Part shown: positions 11,160-23,232 of the stretch, piece by piece
Numbering within the stretch: the first letter of the stretch is position 1
How the letters are laid out: each line of letters begins with the position of its first letter
Assembly: GCA_029641185.1 (NCBI GenBank)
Contig: JAPWGK010000016.1
Span: forward strand, 496,001-560,000
Source of the DNA: Pseudofabraea citricarpa
Lineage: Eukaryota > Ascomycota > Leotiomycetes > Helotiales > Dermateaceae
DNA length: 64,000 nucleotides
Direction of reading: 5' to 3'
Position numbers and translations under genes: made by a program
The notes under the pieces: model-generated
Told to the model about the DNA's origin: nothing
Databases searched by the model: none
What the model saw: the letters and a program-made list of their open reading frames with translations, nothing else

Positions 11160-14100
11160 GACGATTGATATGAGCTTGCAAGATGCTTTGATTTAAAACT
11201 CAAGAAGTACTGGTATACCTTGATTTTTGTTCTGGGTGTGAGCCAAAAAAAAAAAAGACAAGATAAATAATAAGACAGCAAGCCAAAGAGTGATATCGAA
11301 GGAAAGGAATGTTCACCACTGTAGATGTAGTGTTTAAATACAAGTCCTTAGAGGCTAGATGCAGAACACGTTGAAGTGCGGGGAAATCAGTCGCCTTTCC
11401 AACTCTTTCTTATCTATTCTCCTGTATTCGAATGCAGAGAGTCATTCGTGCTTTTTATCCTTCCTGATGCAGCTTCTACGTGGTTGGGCATGAGAGGCTC
11501 AACGATGCATGTGCAGCATGTGATTTGCTGGCTCAATAAACCAACAAGAGCAAATCAATTCGCTTGCGGCTGCTTGGCCCCGGCATAAGGTACATTATTG
11601 TTGGGGAACACCAAAAAGAAAAAGAGAGAACTGACCGACTTGTAACCATAGGATTTGAGACCTCAAATTTTTTCAATATTGCAGATCAGTTACATAGTAC
11701 TACATCTTCGAGAACTTTTTGGCATCGGCATCTAGACCCAACCAATTTCCCGACCCACTTCACCGCAATCTTGAGGCTGAGAGCTAACATCGCTCCAAGT
11801 CGAATGATACTGATCAGTAATTCACCCTGCATTTTCTGACCGCATGAGACTTTTAGCCTGATCTGACCTGACCCGACCGATTAGACGTCAGATGCTTTTC
11901 TCCGCGAGCCTCGGAATTCGATTGGGAGATCGATGGTCGGGTCTTTACTCTGGCCATGCCCTGCGGCCCATCGCCTCATGCGAGGCGCGATGTCTGGCAT
12001 CCCATTGCTGAATCACTACGTCGACCTTTATTTCCTATCGTTTTTTTCTTTCTCTTCGTATCTTTATTGGAGCCTGAGGATTCACTGGGGTTTGCTAATG
12101 GCCTGTTTTTTCGCTTGGCGTGGGGGAGTTGTGGACAGTGCAGGTTCCTAGATGGGGCTCATTGGATAAGATGGGGAAGTGAGTTTGGGGTCTTGCTTCG
12201 GGCTGGGCCTGATTGGTGGCCCTGAGAACCTTTGTTGGTTGGATGGTTATTAAGATCCGTACCGAGTGGTTGGTCTGTTGCCCTTATGCCTGAATGAACC
12301 TATGTCGCAATTTTGCGAAATGTCTTGTGAATGAATGTGGTTCGATTTGAGAATTTAATGGATGGTTTGTTTCTGCTTTGATGTTTTTTGCCTTGGGGTA
12401 TTTTGTTTTAACCAAGTCGCCGAAACGCTGCTTGTTGGATATCTTGAAACAGGATGTACATCTATGTAGGTAGATAAAATGATTTCGGGAACTTGACTAT
12501 GGTTAATGTTGACAGTTTTCCCAGTGATCAGTGCTTATGATCAAATAAAGATCAAGAGTAGCGAGCCAACTGAGAATCAGATCGTGACTATCATAGAGGC
12601 TTTTATATACCGACAGAGAGCATGTGTCAACATACAACACTCTAGTACCTTCGTACGAGAATTCAAGCAAAATCGGTATTTAATTTCTATTGATCTGTAG
12701 AAGTGTCATAGGTTCATCAGGTAACGTGATAGTTTGCCTCTTCAAAACGAGTCAGCCAAGAGAGCTCCACAACCTGATACTTAATCATAATATTTACAGG
12801 GAATAATTCCCTCCAAATGAAATGATGGTTTTTGTGCTATTTCCAACCCTGGAAGTGCAGATAATGTGAGGATTTCACTCTGCGTGTACCCAAAAGAAGA
12901 CCAACTTGAAGTTAAGCGAGCGTGCCAAGGGAGACTTCATAAACATCTTTTCAAATGATTTTAACAGGTTCAGAGAACTAAAATTTAGATTGGAAATATA
13001 TATCTGTGACTGCTACTAGAATTACAAAGCTTGTTCCACGTAAGTAAGTCCAATCTCAAGTGTAGGTGGCCTTTTGAATAGCATTTTCCGCACTTTAAGG
13101 TCAGGCTCCAGTCTCAACTCGAAAGGGTTTAGTAACACCTTTGCATCATACATAATCTGTGGTATTAAGACCTGAGTCACGCGTATGACAAAAGATAAGT
13201 CGCTTTCATTTGCGTTTTAAGCACAAAACCATGCGCATGTAATATCACTACCAACTTTGACCAACTTGGTCACGTCAAGTATACTTTTGTCATATCTCTT
13301 GTCAGTTCTAGAATGTTCAAAAATTCAGTATGAAACTAAGTTTACATAAATGAGGTGATCGTCTGTGCGTTTTGAAAAGCATTAGCCATATGGAATGTTG
13401 AGTCTCCCGATAAGACTTCAGGTTGGAAACACTCGAATTAACCAACAATACACTGGCGGACGGAATGCAAGATGTAGTTAAATTCTTCAAGCATGGAAGT
13501 GTGAGTAATTGCTAGTATCGAAGAACGTTAGATATGTTACCTCAGCAAATCAAGAACTTTCGATGTAGATAGCAGAAGGGCTTGCTTGGTCTTGCTATAA
13601 AATGGATTGCGCTATGTATAAGTACTTTGACTACAATTCACCCATAAAACTCATGCCGCATATCTTGATAAGACAATTCTAAATATAGGCATTGATACTG
13701 GACGAGAGCACGTCTTTTTTAGATTCCAAAACGTAGCTGGTTGAAAATCTTTTACGACTAAGCGATGAATGAACATAGATGGGGGTTGATCTATCGGCAA
13801 AAGGCGGATCAAATTTATATACCACCTGACTCAAAAAATCGGCGACTGCGATACCAGAGATTAAAGGCTGATAAACTGTGCGACTAGACCGGAGACTCCA
13901 CCTTCACACGATTGTACCTTGCACGTGCGCGACAGCCCCTAACCAGCTCTCGGCTACATCCCCGATCGCTCGCTTATTCTATGCCAAAGCTAGTTAGCTC
14001 CGGATGTCGAAAAGCCAAAATAATTGACATGCTCATCTCTTGTTCTTGCGTTATTTTGTGCCCAGAAGAACGGATTGCGATGTTTGAGCTTGGCTAGCTT

Positions 14101-15263
14101 TGTTCGTTGAAGCTTCATCAACCATTGCCAAGTTTGTAATTCCTTCATGGTGTCCTTTACATTTTCACAGTCATCATGGAACACCATTGACCTCGGATAT
14201 CTGTCGTGTTGATTCCAGCCGCACAACGCCACAAACCGGACGTGGCTTGAGGGAAGTTAGCTGTCTCGACTACCTCGGCAGCCGGGACTCGAATTTTGCG
14301 CCAATGATCTTTATGAAGGCGTTTATTATTATCCTCGAAAAATCTGTGACGAGGACATTTCGATTAGTTCGTGTCGGGAGAAAATCTCTGACGTTGACAT
14401 CTTGACCCGGAGAAGTTGCTAAGAGTACTTGTTCTTGAACAGGCGAGTATACGGAGTAGTCAAGTTGTATTACCATCTTAGTAGATCGCTGAGATCGGCT
14501 TTATTCCATATCCTTGAACGGGGTTTGCCGGACTTCCAATCTTTACTCGAAAAACCTCAGCGCCTTTCAATATCTGCCCCACTGCATAATACGTGTTCCG
14601 AATCCCGTTCGAGTATCACTTGATGGGAAGCGCTGTCAAGTATCTTGGCAGTGATGGTCTTTGGTTGATGGGTCTTACCCGACGATCTGGATTGCTCTAT
14701 GATCAAGGGACAATGTCCCCAAGGGGGGAGTATATCCCGGTCTGATCTTCAGCTGAGGCCAAGTGATCCACATCGGTTCATGGACTGGAGATAATCACTA
14801 TAAATTTGTCTGTGCAGCCATGCGCCTGGGCTCAGTAGCCTGGTACAGGCGACGAGATTGGGAACTTCAGCGTCCAAATTTGGGTTTCCTCCGTGAATTT
14901 GAAAGCTTAACCCGTCTGACATTTTCTGGTAATCACCCTGTTGGTATGTTGAGCCAGAGCCTCGTAGAATTTGATGCGGTGTATGACCTTGCCACAACAG
15001 CTTGGCTACAGATTACCGGGGTAACATTGTATCAATCCATGTAGAGATCTCTCTGATTTGGTTATTCTAAGGCAAAACTGATCATGATTAGCGAGGCTAG
15101 AAGGGTCCTTAATTTTGGTCCAGTTGAATAAGACGGCACAGCTTCCCACGTAGATATGGAGATCTCTACGGCTTGTCATCCAGAGGTGAACTCGTGCTCA
15201 ACCGACCAGGCAAATCCATAGTCTTCGAAATCGCCAGAGCCTTTCATCAATCAAGCGATCACT
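11160..15263. other. 4.1-kb stretch without a recognisable gene
   Basis: Between the unrecognised minus-strand gene and the large pectinesterase gene. It includes a poly-A run (about 11247-11258) and AT-rich, stop-rich DNA. Open frames are short, on both strands, and unlike known families. No intact transposon, tRNA or terminal repeats were seen by eye. It may be old decayed repeat sequence or a long regulatory region; neither can be shown from the bases alone. Confidence 0.5.
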
Positions 15264-18200
15264 ATGGTAAATATCAGAATGGGCTCAAAATGGAGCCTCC
15301 ATATTGTGCTACAGCTCGCAATGCATGTTTACGCTCAAGTTTCTGTCACGACAACGATAACAGAATGCGCCACATCCTCAAGTATATGCAGCACTTCATT
15401 GTCAACTGCCACAACTTTACTGCCAACTACTCTGTCTTCTTCTTCGACTTCGACTTTGTCATCTTCAACTCTTGTAGCAAGTACAACCTCTTCCAAAGCA
15501 CCATCTGGTACGTAGAAATTCATCCGTTGTCACCAGGTGTACTAATTATGTATAGGGACTGTTGTGGTTGATGCTGCTGGCGGTGGTCAGTTCACTGCTA
15601 TAAACCAAGCTATCTCTTATGCCCAAACCTTTGCCCAGCCAACTGTCGTTGTCAAAGCAGGTGTTTACAACGAAGCGGTTACCGTTCTCGGAACGGCACA
15701 AGTAACCATCGTTGGAGAATCAAACAAACCTACCGAATATTCTCAAAACCAAGTAACGATATCTTTTGCAACAACGCCTATGAGCATTGGGACGAATGGG
15801 GTTTTAGGCATTACCTGGAAAAACATCAACTTCATCAACACAGGAACTGGTACTGCTGCTGCTGTCTCGTTGCGAGGAACCAAAAATGCCTTCTACAACT
15901 GTCAATTCATCTCTGCAGGAGCTACAACCATCACTTCCACATTGGGATCGACCCTCATTGCCAATTCTTATATCGAAGGTACTGATAAACTGTTCTACGG
16001 ATATTTAAGTCTTTACGTCTTCGGCTCGACTATCACTGCCACGGCCAGTTCTTCGACCATTGTATATAGTCGTGGTTATGGGTCACCCATTCAGCTTTCC
16101 CAGACAGTATTAGACTCTTGTAGCATAATCCAGAAGCCAGGAACAACAAACACTTATGTTTACTTGGCTGGACCTAATGGCGAGGGATCTCAAGTCGTCT
16201 TCAAATATACAAGTATGGCTAGCATGGTTGCTCCTGGTGGAACTCGAGCTCTTGGAGTAAACGGATTCTTCGGCGAATATGCTACGACCGGCCCAGGGAG
16301 CTATGCGTATGATACCAAGCGAATTACAACAGTCATGTCGCCTTCCATGCTTTCCAGCTGGACAGCCGAATACGTTTTCTCCCACGCATTCGCAGGATTT
16401 TCAACTTCGACAACATCTTGGATTGATGACACGGTTTCTCAAGCAATTTCGTCTGCCAATGTAGTAGTTCTTAGCTCATCAACCTCCAGCTCAACCCCCA
16501 GCTCATCTTCCATCATATCAAGTACTACTTTCTCTTCGAGCCAGACCAGTACTGCATCTACAACTCTTTTGACGTTTACAACCTCAAGTACAACCCCTAC
16601 AGCTAGTAGTCAGAGCAGTACATCTATTTCATCAAGCACAAGCACAATTCTAGCAAACTTAGAAACCAGTACTTCAACTTTATCTGGTAGCTCTAGCGGC
16701 ACAAGTACATCAGCAGGCACAAGTTCAACGAGCTTAGAGACTAGCGAACCAACTTCAAGTACTTCTAGTAGCATTTTGACATCAAGCTCAACGATAACTT
16801 CCTCTATCAGTAGTTCAGATTCAACTTCAAGTACTTCACAATCACAAGCTACGGCAGTATCATTAGGAAGCTCTACATCAGGCAGCGAAACTTTGTCGAG
16901 TACCTCAAAAAGTTCGGAAACTTTATCATCGACCTCCAGTACGTTGACATCAGTCCCTAGTTCTACAACAGCTTGCGTCCTACCTGCGTCAGTTCCGTCA
17001 ACCGCATTTGTTGTAGGACCTCTCGGTTCTTGCGCACGTTATACAAACATTACTGCTGCAGTCGCCGCTCTTCCTGTAGATTCCACCACTCAATATATCT
17101 ATATTTTAGCTGGAACATACACCGAGCAGCTGGCCACATTCAATCGTGTTGGTGCCACCATTTTCCGTGGAGAATCAGACAGTCCATTATCACAATCTTC
17201 AAACTCTGTGACACTCCAGTATTCAGGCAGTGTTCTAAGTAGCGCTGGAGGTTCAGAGACCTATTCTGTTTTCCGCTCACTTCAATACAATGCTAAGAAG
17301 TATGCATTTTACAATATCAACTTTGTAAATATCGCAGCAATAACTCCAAATTATATTGCAATTGCTATGGATATCAAAGCACAACAGGTTGGATTTTACT
17401 CCTGTGGATTTACTTCTGGACAAGGAACGTTCCTTGCTAACTACGGAACGTTCTTCTTATCTGGATGTCGAATCGAGGGATCGCAAGATTTTATTTGGGG
17501 TTATGGAGCGACCTACATTAGTAATTCAGTGATCGTTTCCAACAGACCAGGATATTCCATTGCGGCTCAGAACTACGTTACTACCTATCCATCCCAGTTC
17601 GTGTTCGACCAATGTGCCTTTGTGCCGAAAACCGCAAGCTCCATGAGCCAATCAACATATCTTGGCCGCGATTATTCTGTCTCAGCACGAGTCGCAATCA
17701 CAAATTCATTCATTGACGGCCATATTTACCCCATTGGATGGTCAATAAAGTCTCCGGCTACAGCGAATGTGACTTTCGTCGAATACAACAATACTGGCCC
17801 AGGATATGTGCCTGCTTCTCGAGCTAGCCAAGCCAAAGTGCTGGATAACAATAGTGACTACAGTATTTCAAAAGTGCTAGGCGATATTAGCTGGATCGAT
17901 AACTCTGCCGTCGTTCCATTCACAGGATTCCCCGATTCCCTATTTGGCTCAGTCACAACTTCGGCCAGCACCTCGGCAACGTCTACGTCAACATCAGTTT
18001 CTGCCTCAGCTACTATATCATCTTTGGCTGCCTCCAGTACATTCGTCGTTTCAACAACTCCCAATGGAACTGAATATGGAAGTGTATCAGCAGCAGTTTC
18101 TGCCCTCCCAAATGACGGTCTTGAAAAGTTGATCATCATCAAGCCTGGTACCTATACAGAGCAGATCAACATTAATCGAACCGGAAAGGTTATCCTTAGA

Positions 18201-21200
18201 GGAACTACAAGCTATGCCAATGATTACTCCCAAAATCAAGTCAGAATCCAGTTCAATTATGGTGTATCGACAAGTGCTGGTCAAAACGAGTTGACCCCTG
18301 TTATAAATAGCAAGAAGAATGATGGAAGTGGTCTTGCACTCTACAACATTGACTTTGTCAACACTTTTCCACAAACAAGGAATTATGCTGCTCTAGCTGC
18401 AGATTTCTATGGAACGAACATGGCTGCTTATGGTTGCTCATTTATTGGATTTCAAGACACTTTACTTGCCAACAAGGGAACTCAGCTTTTCTCAAATTGT
18501 TACATTGAACGATCTGTTGACTTTATCTGGGGTTTCTCAAAAGCATACTTTCACCAATGCTACATTGCCGCCAACACTGCTGGGACTTCTATCGCCGCTC
18601 AAAGTCGTTCCTCAGCCACCGCTGATGGAGGATATGTGTTTGATTCCTGTCTTGTTACATATACGAGTACTTATGGCTCATCAATGGGTCTGACATACCT
18701 CGCACGGCCATACTCTAATTATTCCATTGCTGTCTACAAGAATTCTTATCTTGATAAGAATATTAATGCAGCTGGTTGGTCTGTATGGCAGACTTCCAAC
18801 CCTCAAACAAGCAATGTTTTATTTGGGGAGTACAACAATGTTGGCCCATCTGCATGGACAAGTTCTACTACCAGAGCATCATTTGCTACAAACCTTACTG
18901 ATTCCCAAGCTGCGGCATACGAGCTAGCCAACTTCTTAGGAAGCACATCGTGGATCGATATGAGCGCATACTCTTTTGTGCCGTCTTTTAGCTTCTCTGC
19001 AACCGGAGTCAATAATACAGCTTCGCCAACAAGCCCAACTTCCACCGCCTCAGCTTCAGCTTCTGCTACGGCTACAGCAAATGCCACCACTTCCCATCCT
19101 ACAAGTGGTACAGTGCCTCCAAGCGGCGCCGTTCTTGTTTCAGTTGACGGTTCAATCACAAATTCTTTCTCGAGTCTCACTGCTGCTTTGGCATCTCTGC
19201 CGAAAGATACCACAGCTCAGACGATCTTCTTGTATCCAGGTTCATACACTGAACAAGTCTCTGTCAGTAGACCAGGACCAGTAACTATCATCGGCTATCA
19301 ATCTGGTAATGTTGGTCAGACATATACGGGAAACCAGGTCACTGTCACTTTTGCACGTGGACTTTCGGTGGTTGCGCCGGTGGCTGCAGGACATACCAAT
19401 GCCGAGACTGCTGTGGTAGCTACAGGCTCGACCAAGATTTCCTTTTACAATGTCAACTTTGTCAATACCGATAATTCTGATGGGGCAATTGCTTCATATG
19501 TCACATTGGCAGCGTCAGTTTATGGCGATCAAATTGGGTATTATGGATGCTCATTCATTGGTTGGCAAGATACTCTTCTTACTGGAAACCCATCTGGATA
19601 TGCTTATTATGAAAGCTCATACATCGAAGGAGCAATCGACTTCATTTGGGGATATTCGCTTTCCTACTTCAAAGGTTGCACAATCGGAGCAAAGAAGGCA
19701 AAGTCTTGCATCACTGCCCAGAGTCGTGCTTCGTCATCGGCCACTGGCGGATACATATTCGATCAATGCCTGTTTACAGCCGCGCCCTCATCCACTGTAG
19801 ACCTCACTCAATCAGTTTACATAGGACGACCCTATAGTCAATATGCCAAGGTTGTTGTCAAGTATTCCTATCTTGACAGCACAATTCAACCCGCTGGCTG
19901 GAAAGCATGGTCTACAACGGATACTCGTCTCAGCGGTGCAACTTTTGCTGAATATCAAAACTCTGGACCAGGCAACTGGGAGAATAACACAGCTGCTCGT
20001 GTGGCTTTTGGAAATGCAACTCTTCTTACTTCTGATACATATAGCTTAAGTAGTGTGATGGCTTCCACTTCGTGGATCGACATGACCTATTGGAATTCTA
20101 TCGTCACGCCACAACCAGCTGTAGTAACCATACCATCAACTGGTGTGGGCAACTCTACCACTCCCTCAACTGGTGCTTGTATTGTTTCAAAGACAGCTAT
20201 TATTGGTCAGACGACTTATTCAACTATTGCCGAATGTATCGCCCAATTGCCATCAACTAGCGTTGTTTCTACAATTTTCATTTATCCCGGTGTCTACAAT
20301 GAGCAGTTGACATTTAATCGTACTGGTGCTACTATCTTCAGAGGTTATGCGGACGTCCCAGGAAGTTATGCCAGCAATCAGGTCACAATTACCAATTCAA
20401 AAGGAGTCGACACACAAGGCGATGCTAGCAATTCTGATTCTGCTACATTCTATTCGAGGGGAAAGAATGTCAAATTCTATAATATTAATATGATCAATAC
20501 TTTTGGTACTGCTAAGGATTATGCCTCGCTCGGATTTGCTATTGGCAATAATGGCAATGCTTCATTCTATGGCTGTCAAGTAATTGGCAACCAGGATACA
20601 TTCAATATCAATGTTGGTACGTTATTTGGATTATCCTTCTAATTTATTGGGTCTAATTTCTCTTAGGTGCCAGTGTTTTCACCTACAATACCTACATTGA
20701 AGGCTCTGTAGATTTCATTTGGGGATCTGGATCGGCATACTTTTTGTCTTCTACAATTGCACCTAACACAAAAGCAATCTCGATCACCGCCGACAAAAGG
20801 GCCACAAATACGTCCATCGGAGGATTTGTTTTCGATCAATGCAAAGTGACACCTTCAACGGCTGGCGCTTCAGTTGCAGGAATCTCAGGCTCTGTCAATC
20901 TTGGACGACCTTGGAATGCAAATGCACGTGTCGCGTATATCAAGACATACCTGGATACTTGTGTTAGTTCAGCTGGCTGGGTATCGTGGAGCTCAAGTTC
21001 ACCCAATACTGATGGGGTTTTCTTTGGAGAATATCAAAACACGGGACCAGGGTCTTCTACTAGATTTAGAGCCTCTTTCTCTCGTCAATTATCCGACTCT
21101 GAGGCCACCTCACTTCAACTCACGAATTTCTTCTCCAGCACAAGCTGGATAGATTTCACTGCACTTGGTGTATCACCATTCTCAGTCGTACCGACTACTC

Positions 21201-22792
21201 CCACAGTCACAATCACGTCCACGATAAGTCCAACTGGATCAGTGCCAGTTCTAACTTTGACGAGTACGTCGAATCTCGTGTCGACTCTTACCCTCCCATT
21301 TTCTATCATCACCAAAAATATCACAGACAAAATATCAACTACAGTTCTAAGCACCCAATCTGATGTTTATAAGCTTACAACAATCACGGCCACAACCACT
21401 TCCTTTTCATTTGTCACGCCAGCTGTTAAATTGACAACCTCTACAGTCAACCAAGTTGTTTCCACCACTGCGACAGTTCAAGAGCTTCAGACGACATCTA
21501 CCAAGACTGCCACTTCCAAGGTCACTGCAACTATAACTATTGTCCCAGCAGAAGTTACAAAGTACCAGATTGAAACCATTTCGGATGTTCAATTATCTAC
21601 TGTTACCCCAGAACCGATTTCGCAGATCATCACGTCACTCTCCACTCTCACGTCTGTTTCCACATCAACGCCAAAAGGAAAGACAACAACCATTAGGAGC
21701 ACAGCTACCATCCAACAGCAATTTACTGCACCAGCTCCCGATGCTACCCTGACGAAAACAAGCACTAGTGTTATCAGCTCCATAAAGACCAGCACTCCAA
21801 AGGGCGTTACGAAGACAACAACTTTCTATAGCACGATTCCCGCGGGTCCAACTGTCACCGTAGCTGCCAAGAAAGCCATCACTTCCTACATATCAGTAAC
21901 GTTGACCGTTTTAAAGACAACCAAAACCACGAAGACTCTAAGTTGCACGCCCGCAGCCGCGAAAGTTAAGCGAGACCTTACCGGCAGAGCTCTCAACAGA
22001 CGACAAGCCAGTTCTTCCTCTTCCTCGTCGGCATCAATAGCCACGGTGACCGTTTTCTACACACTGCCTCAATCGACAAGCACATCCATCACAGTCGTAA
22101 GCACATCGTCCATAGCAACCGTGGCGGCGTCCAAATCGACACAGACAGATTACTACACGTCGTACCTATACAAGACGTCGATCCTCGCGGGGCAGACCTT
22201 CTCGTCGACCATAGAAAGCACCAAGATCATCCCAAAGACCACGACTCTGCCCGTTTCCACCTCGACTGTGACGGTGGATCTGCAGGGGACCAGCATAGCC
22301 ACCGTGACCATCAAGGGATACACGTCGATAGAAACATCCACGGTCTTCTCCACAGTCAAGACGAGTACATCGACAGCACCAGGATCCACGAAATCCGTCC
22401 TTTCAACAACGACGATCCGCAGCACTTCTGTGACCACGCTACCCGCGCAGACAATCCTCAGCACGAAGACATCCACACGCACCCTTCTACAAACCACCGT
22501 GCTCCCTACCCCTACGTCCACAATCACCAGTCTCTCGATCCTGACGCTGAAGTCGACATCCACGCCGCTGGGAAACACGCAGACTGTCACACTGGTGAAG
22601 ACCAGCACGAGCTTAGCGACCGTGACGCTGCCGGTTTCTACATCGCTTTTGAGCCGGACTAGTATTTCGACGGTTCCTACACCCAGCGTGACGGTCACGA
22701 GTACCGTGGTTAGGACGACGACGGTGAAGAGCACGTTGTTGGTTACCAGTACGGCTACGAAGACGCCCAAGGGCTTGCCTACTTGTGTATAA
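15264..22792 (+). CDS. giant secreted protein with five tandem pectin methylesterase (CE8) modules
   Basis: Exons 15264..15507, 15556..20616 and 20667..22792 join in frame to 2,476 residues. A signal peptide (core SLHIVLQLAMHVYA; start at 15264 or the ATG at 15279) is followed by a Ser/Thr-rich linker and five right-handed beta-helix pectinesterase modules at about residues 83-374, 555-874, 910-1227, 1272-1597 and 1622-1936. Modules 3 and 4 keep QDTLL, DFIWG and the ARPY/GRPY motif; module 5 keeps QDTF, DFIWG and LGRPW. Module 2 has QGTFL (Gln kept, catalytic-acid Asp changed to Gly) but keeps DFIWG and LGRDY. Module 1 has lost both QDT and DFIWG, so it is probably inactive. A 540-residue Ser/Thr-rich tail with KRD and NRRQ dibasic sites follows, suited to O-glycosylation and wall attachment or processing. 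The family de-esterifies homogalacturonan outside the cell, so a role in plant cell-wall attack is likely. Confidence 0.92.
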
Positions 22793-23232
22793 GCGGATAA
22801 AAGAACGATAGGACGAGAGAGAATTTGACGGATGGATATAAAACATAATGTATAATTTAGAGCTTGAGATATATATAGACATCTATTTTATTCATAATAC
22901 AGTAGAAAAGCCAAAGACTGTGTTCTTCGAGTCAAGAACACTCGGTAAAGCGACATGGAACGAAAGAAAATGAAATCGTTAACATTCTCAACGGCCCAAG
23001 CAACAATAAGTAAAAGTTTCCGTCACAATATAGATAGATATAATAGAAAACCAAGTAGAAGAAGTATTTAATTGCTAAGTTCCAACCACAAATACATTGG
23101 CTTTGCAGCCTGACTTCATAAGCTAACCACCCCAATCAACTGTCCAATAAACGCCATGCTCGCTCCGAAATCACGAGCAGGTATCATAACTATCATGGCT
23201 CATAAAACTTCGGTCCCAGTTTCAATTTCAAT
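22793..23232. other. intergenic region (convergent genes)
   Basis: AT-rich 3' flanks of the pectinesterase gene (plus) and the MINDY gene (minus). No gene seen. Confidence 0.5.

Noticed and set aside
22153..22770. 205-codon minus-strand frame rich in valine
   Set aside because: Antisense shadow of the Ser/Thr-rich tail of the pectinesterase protein.
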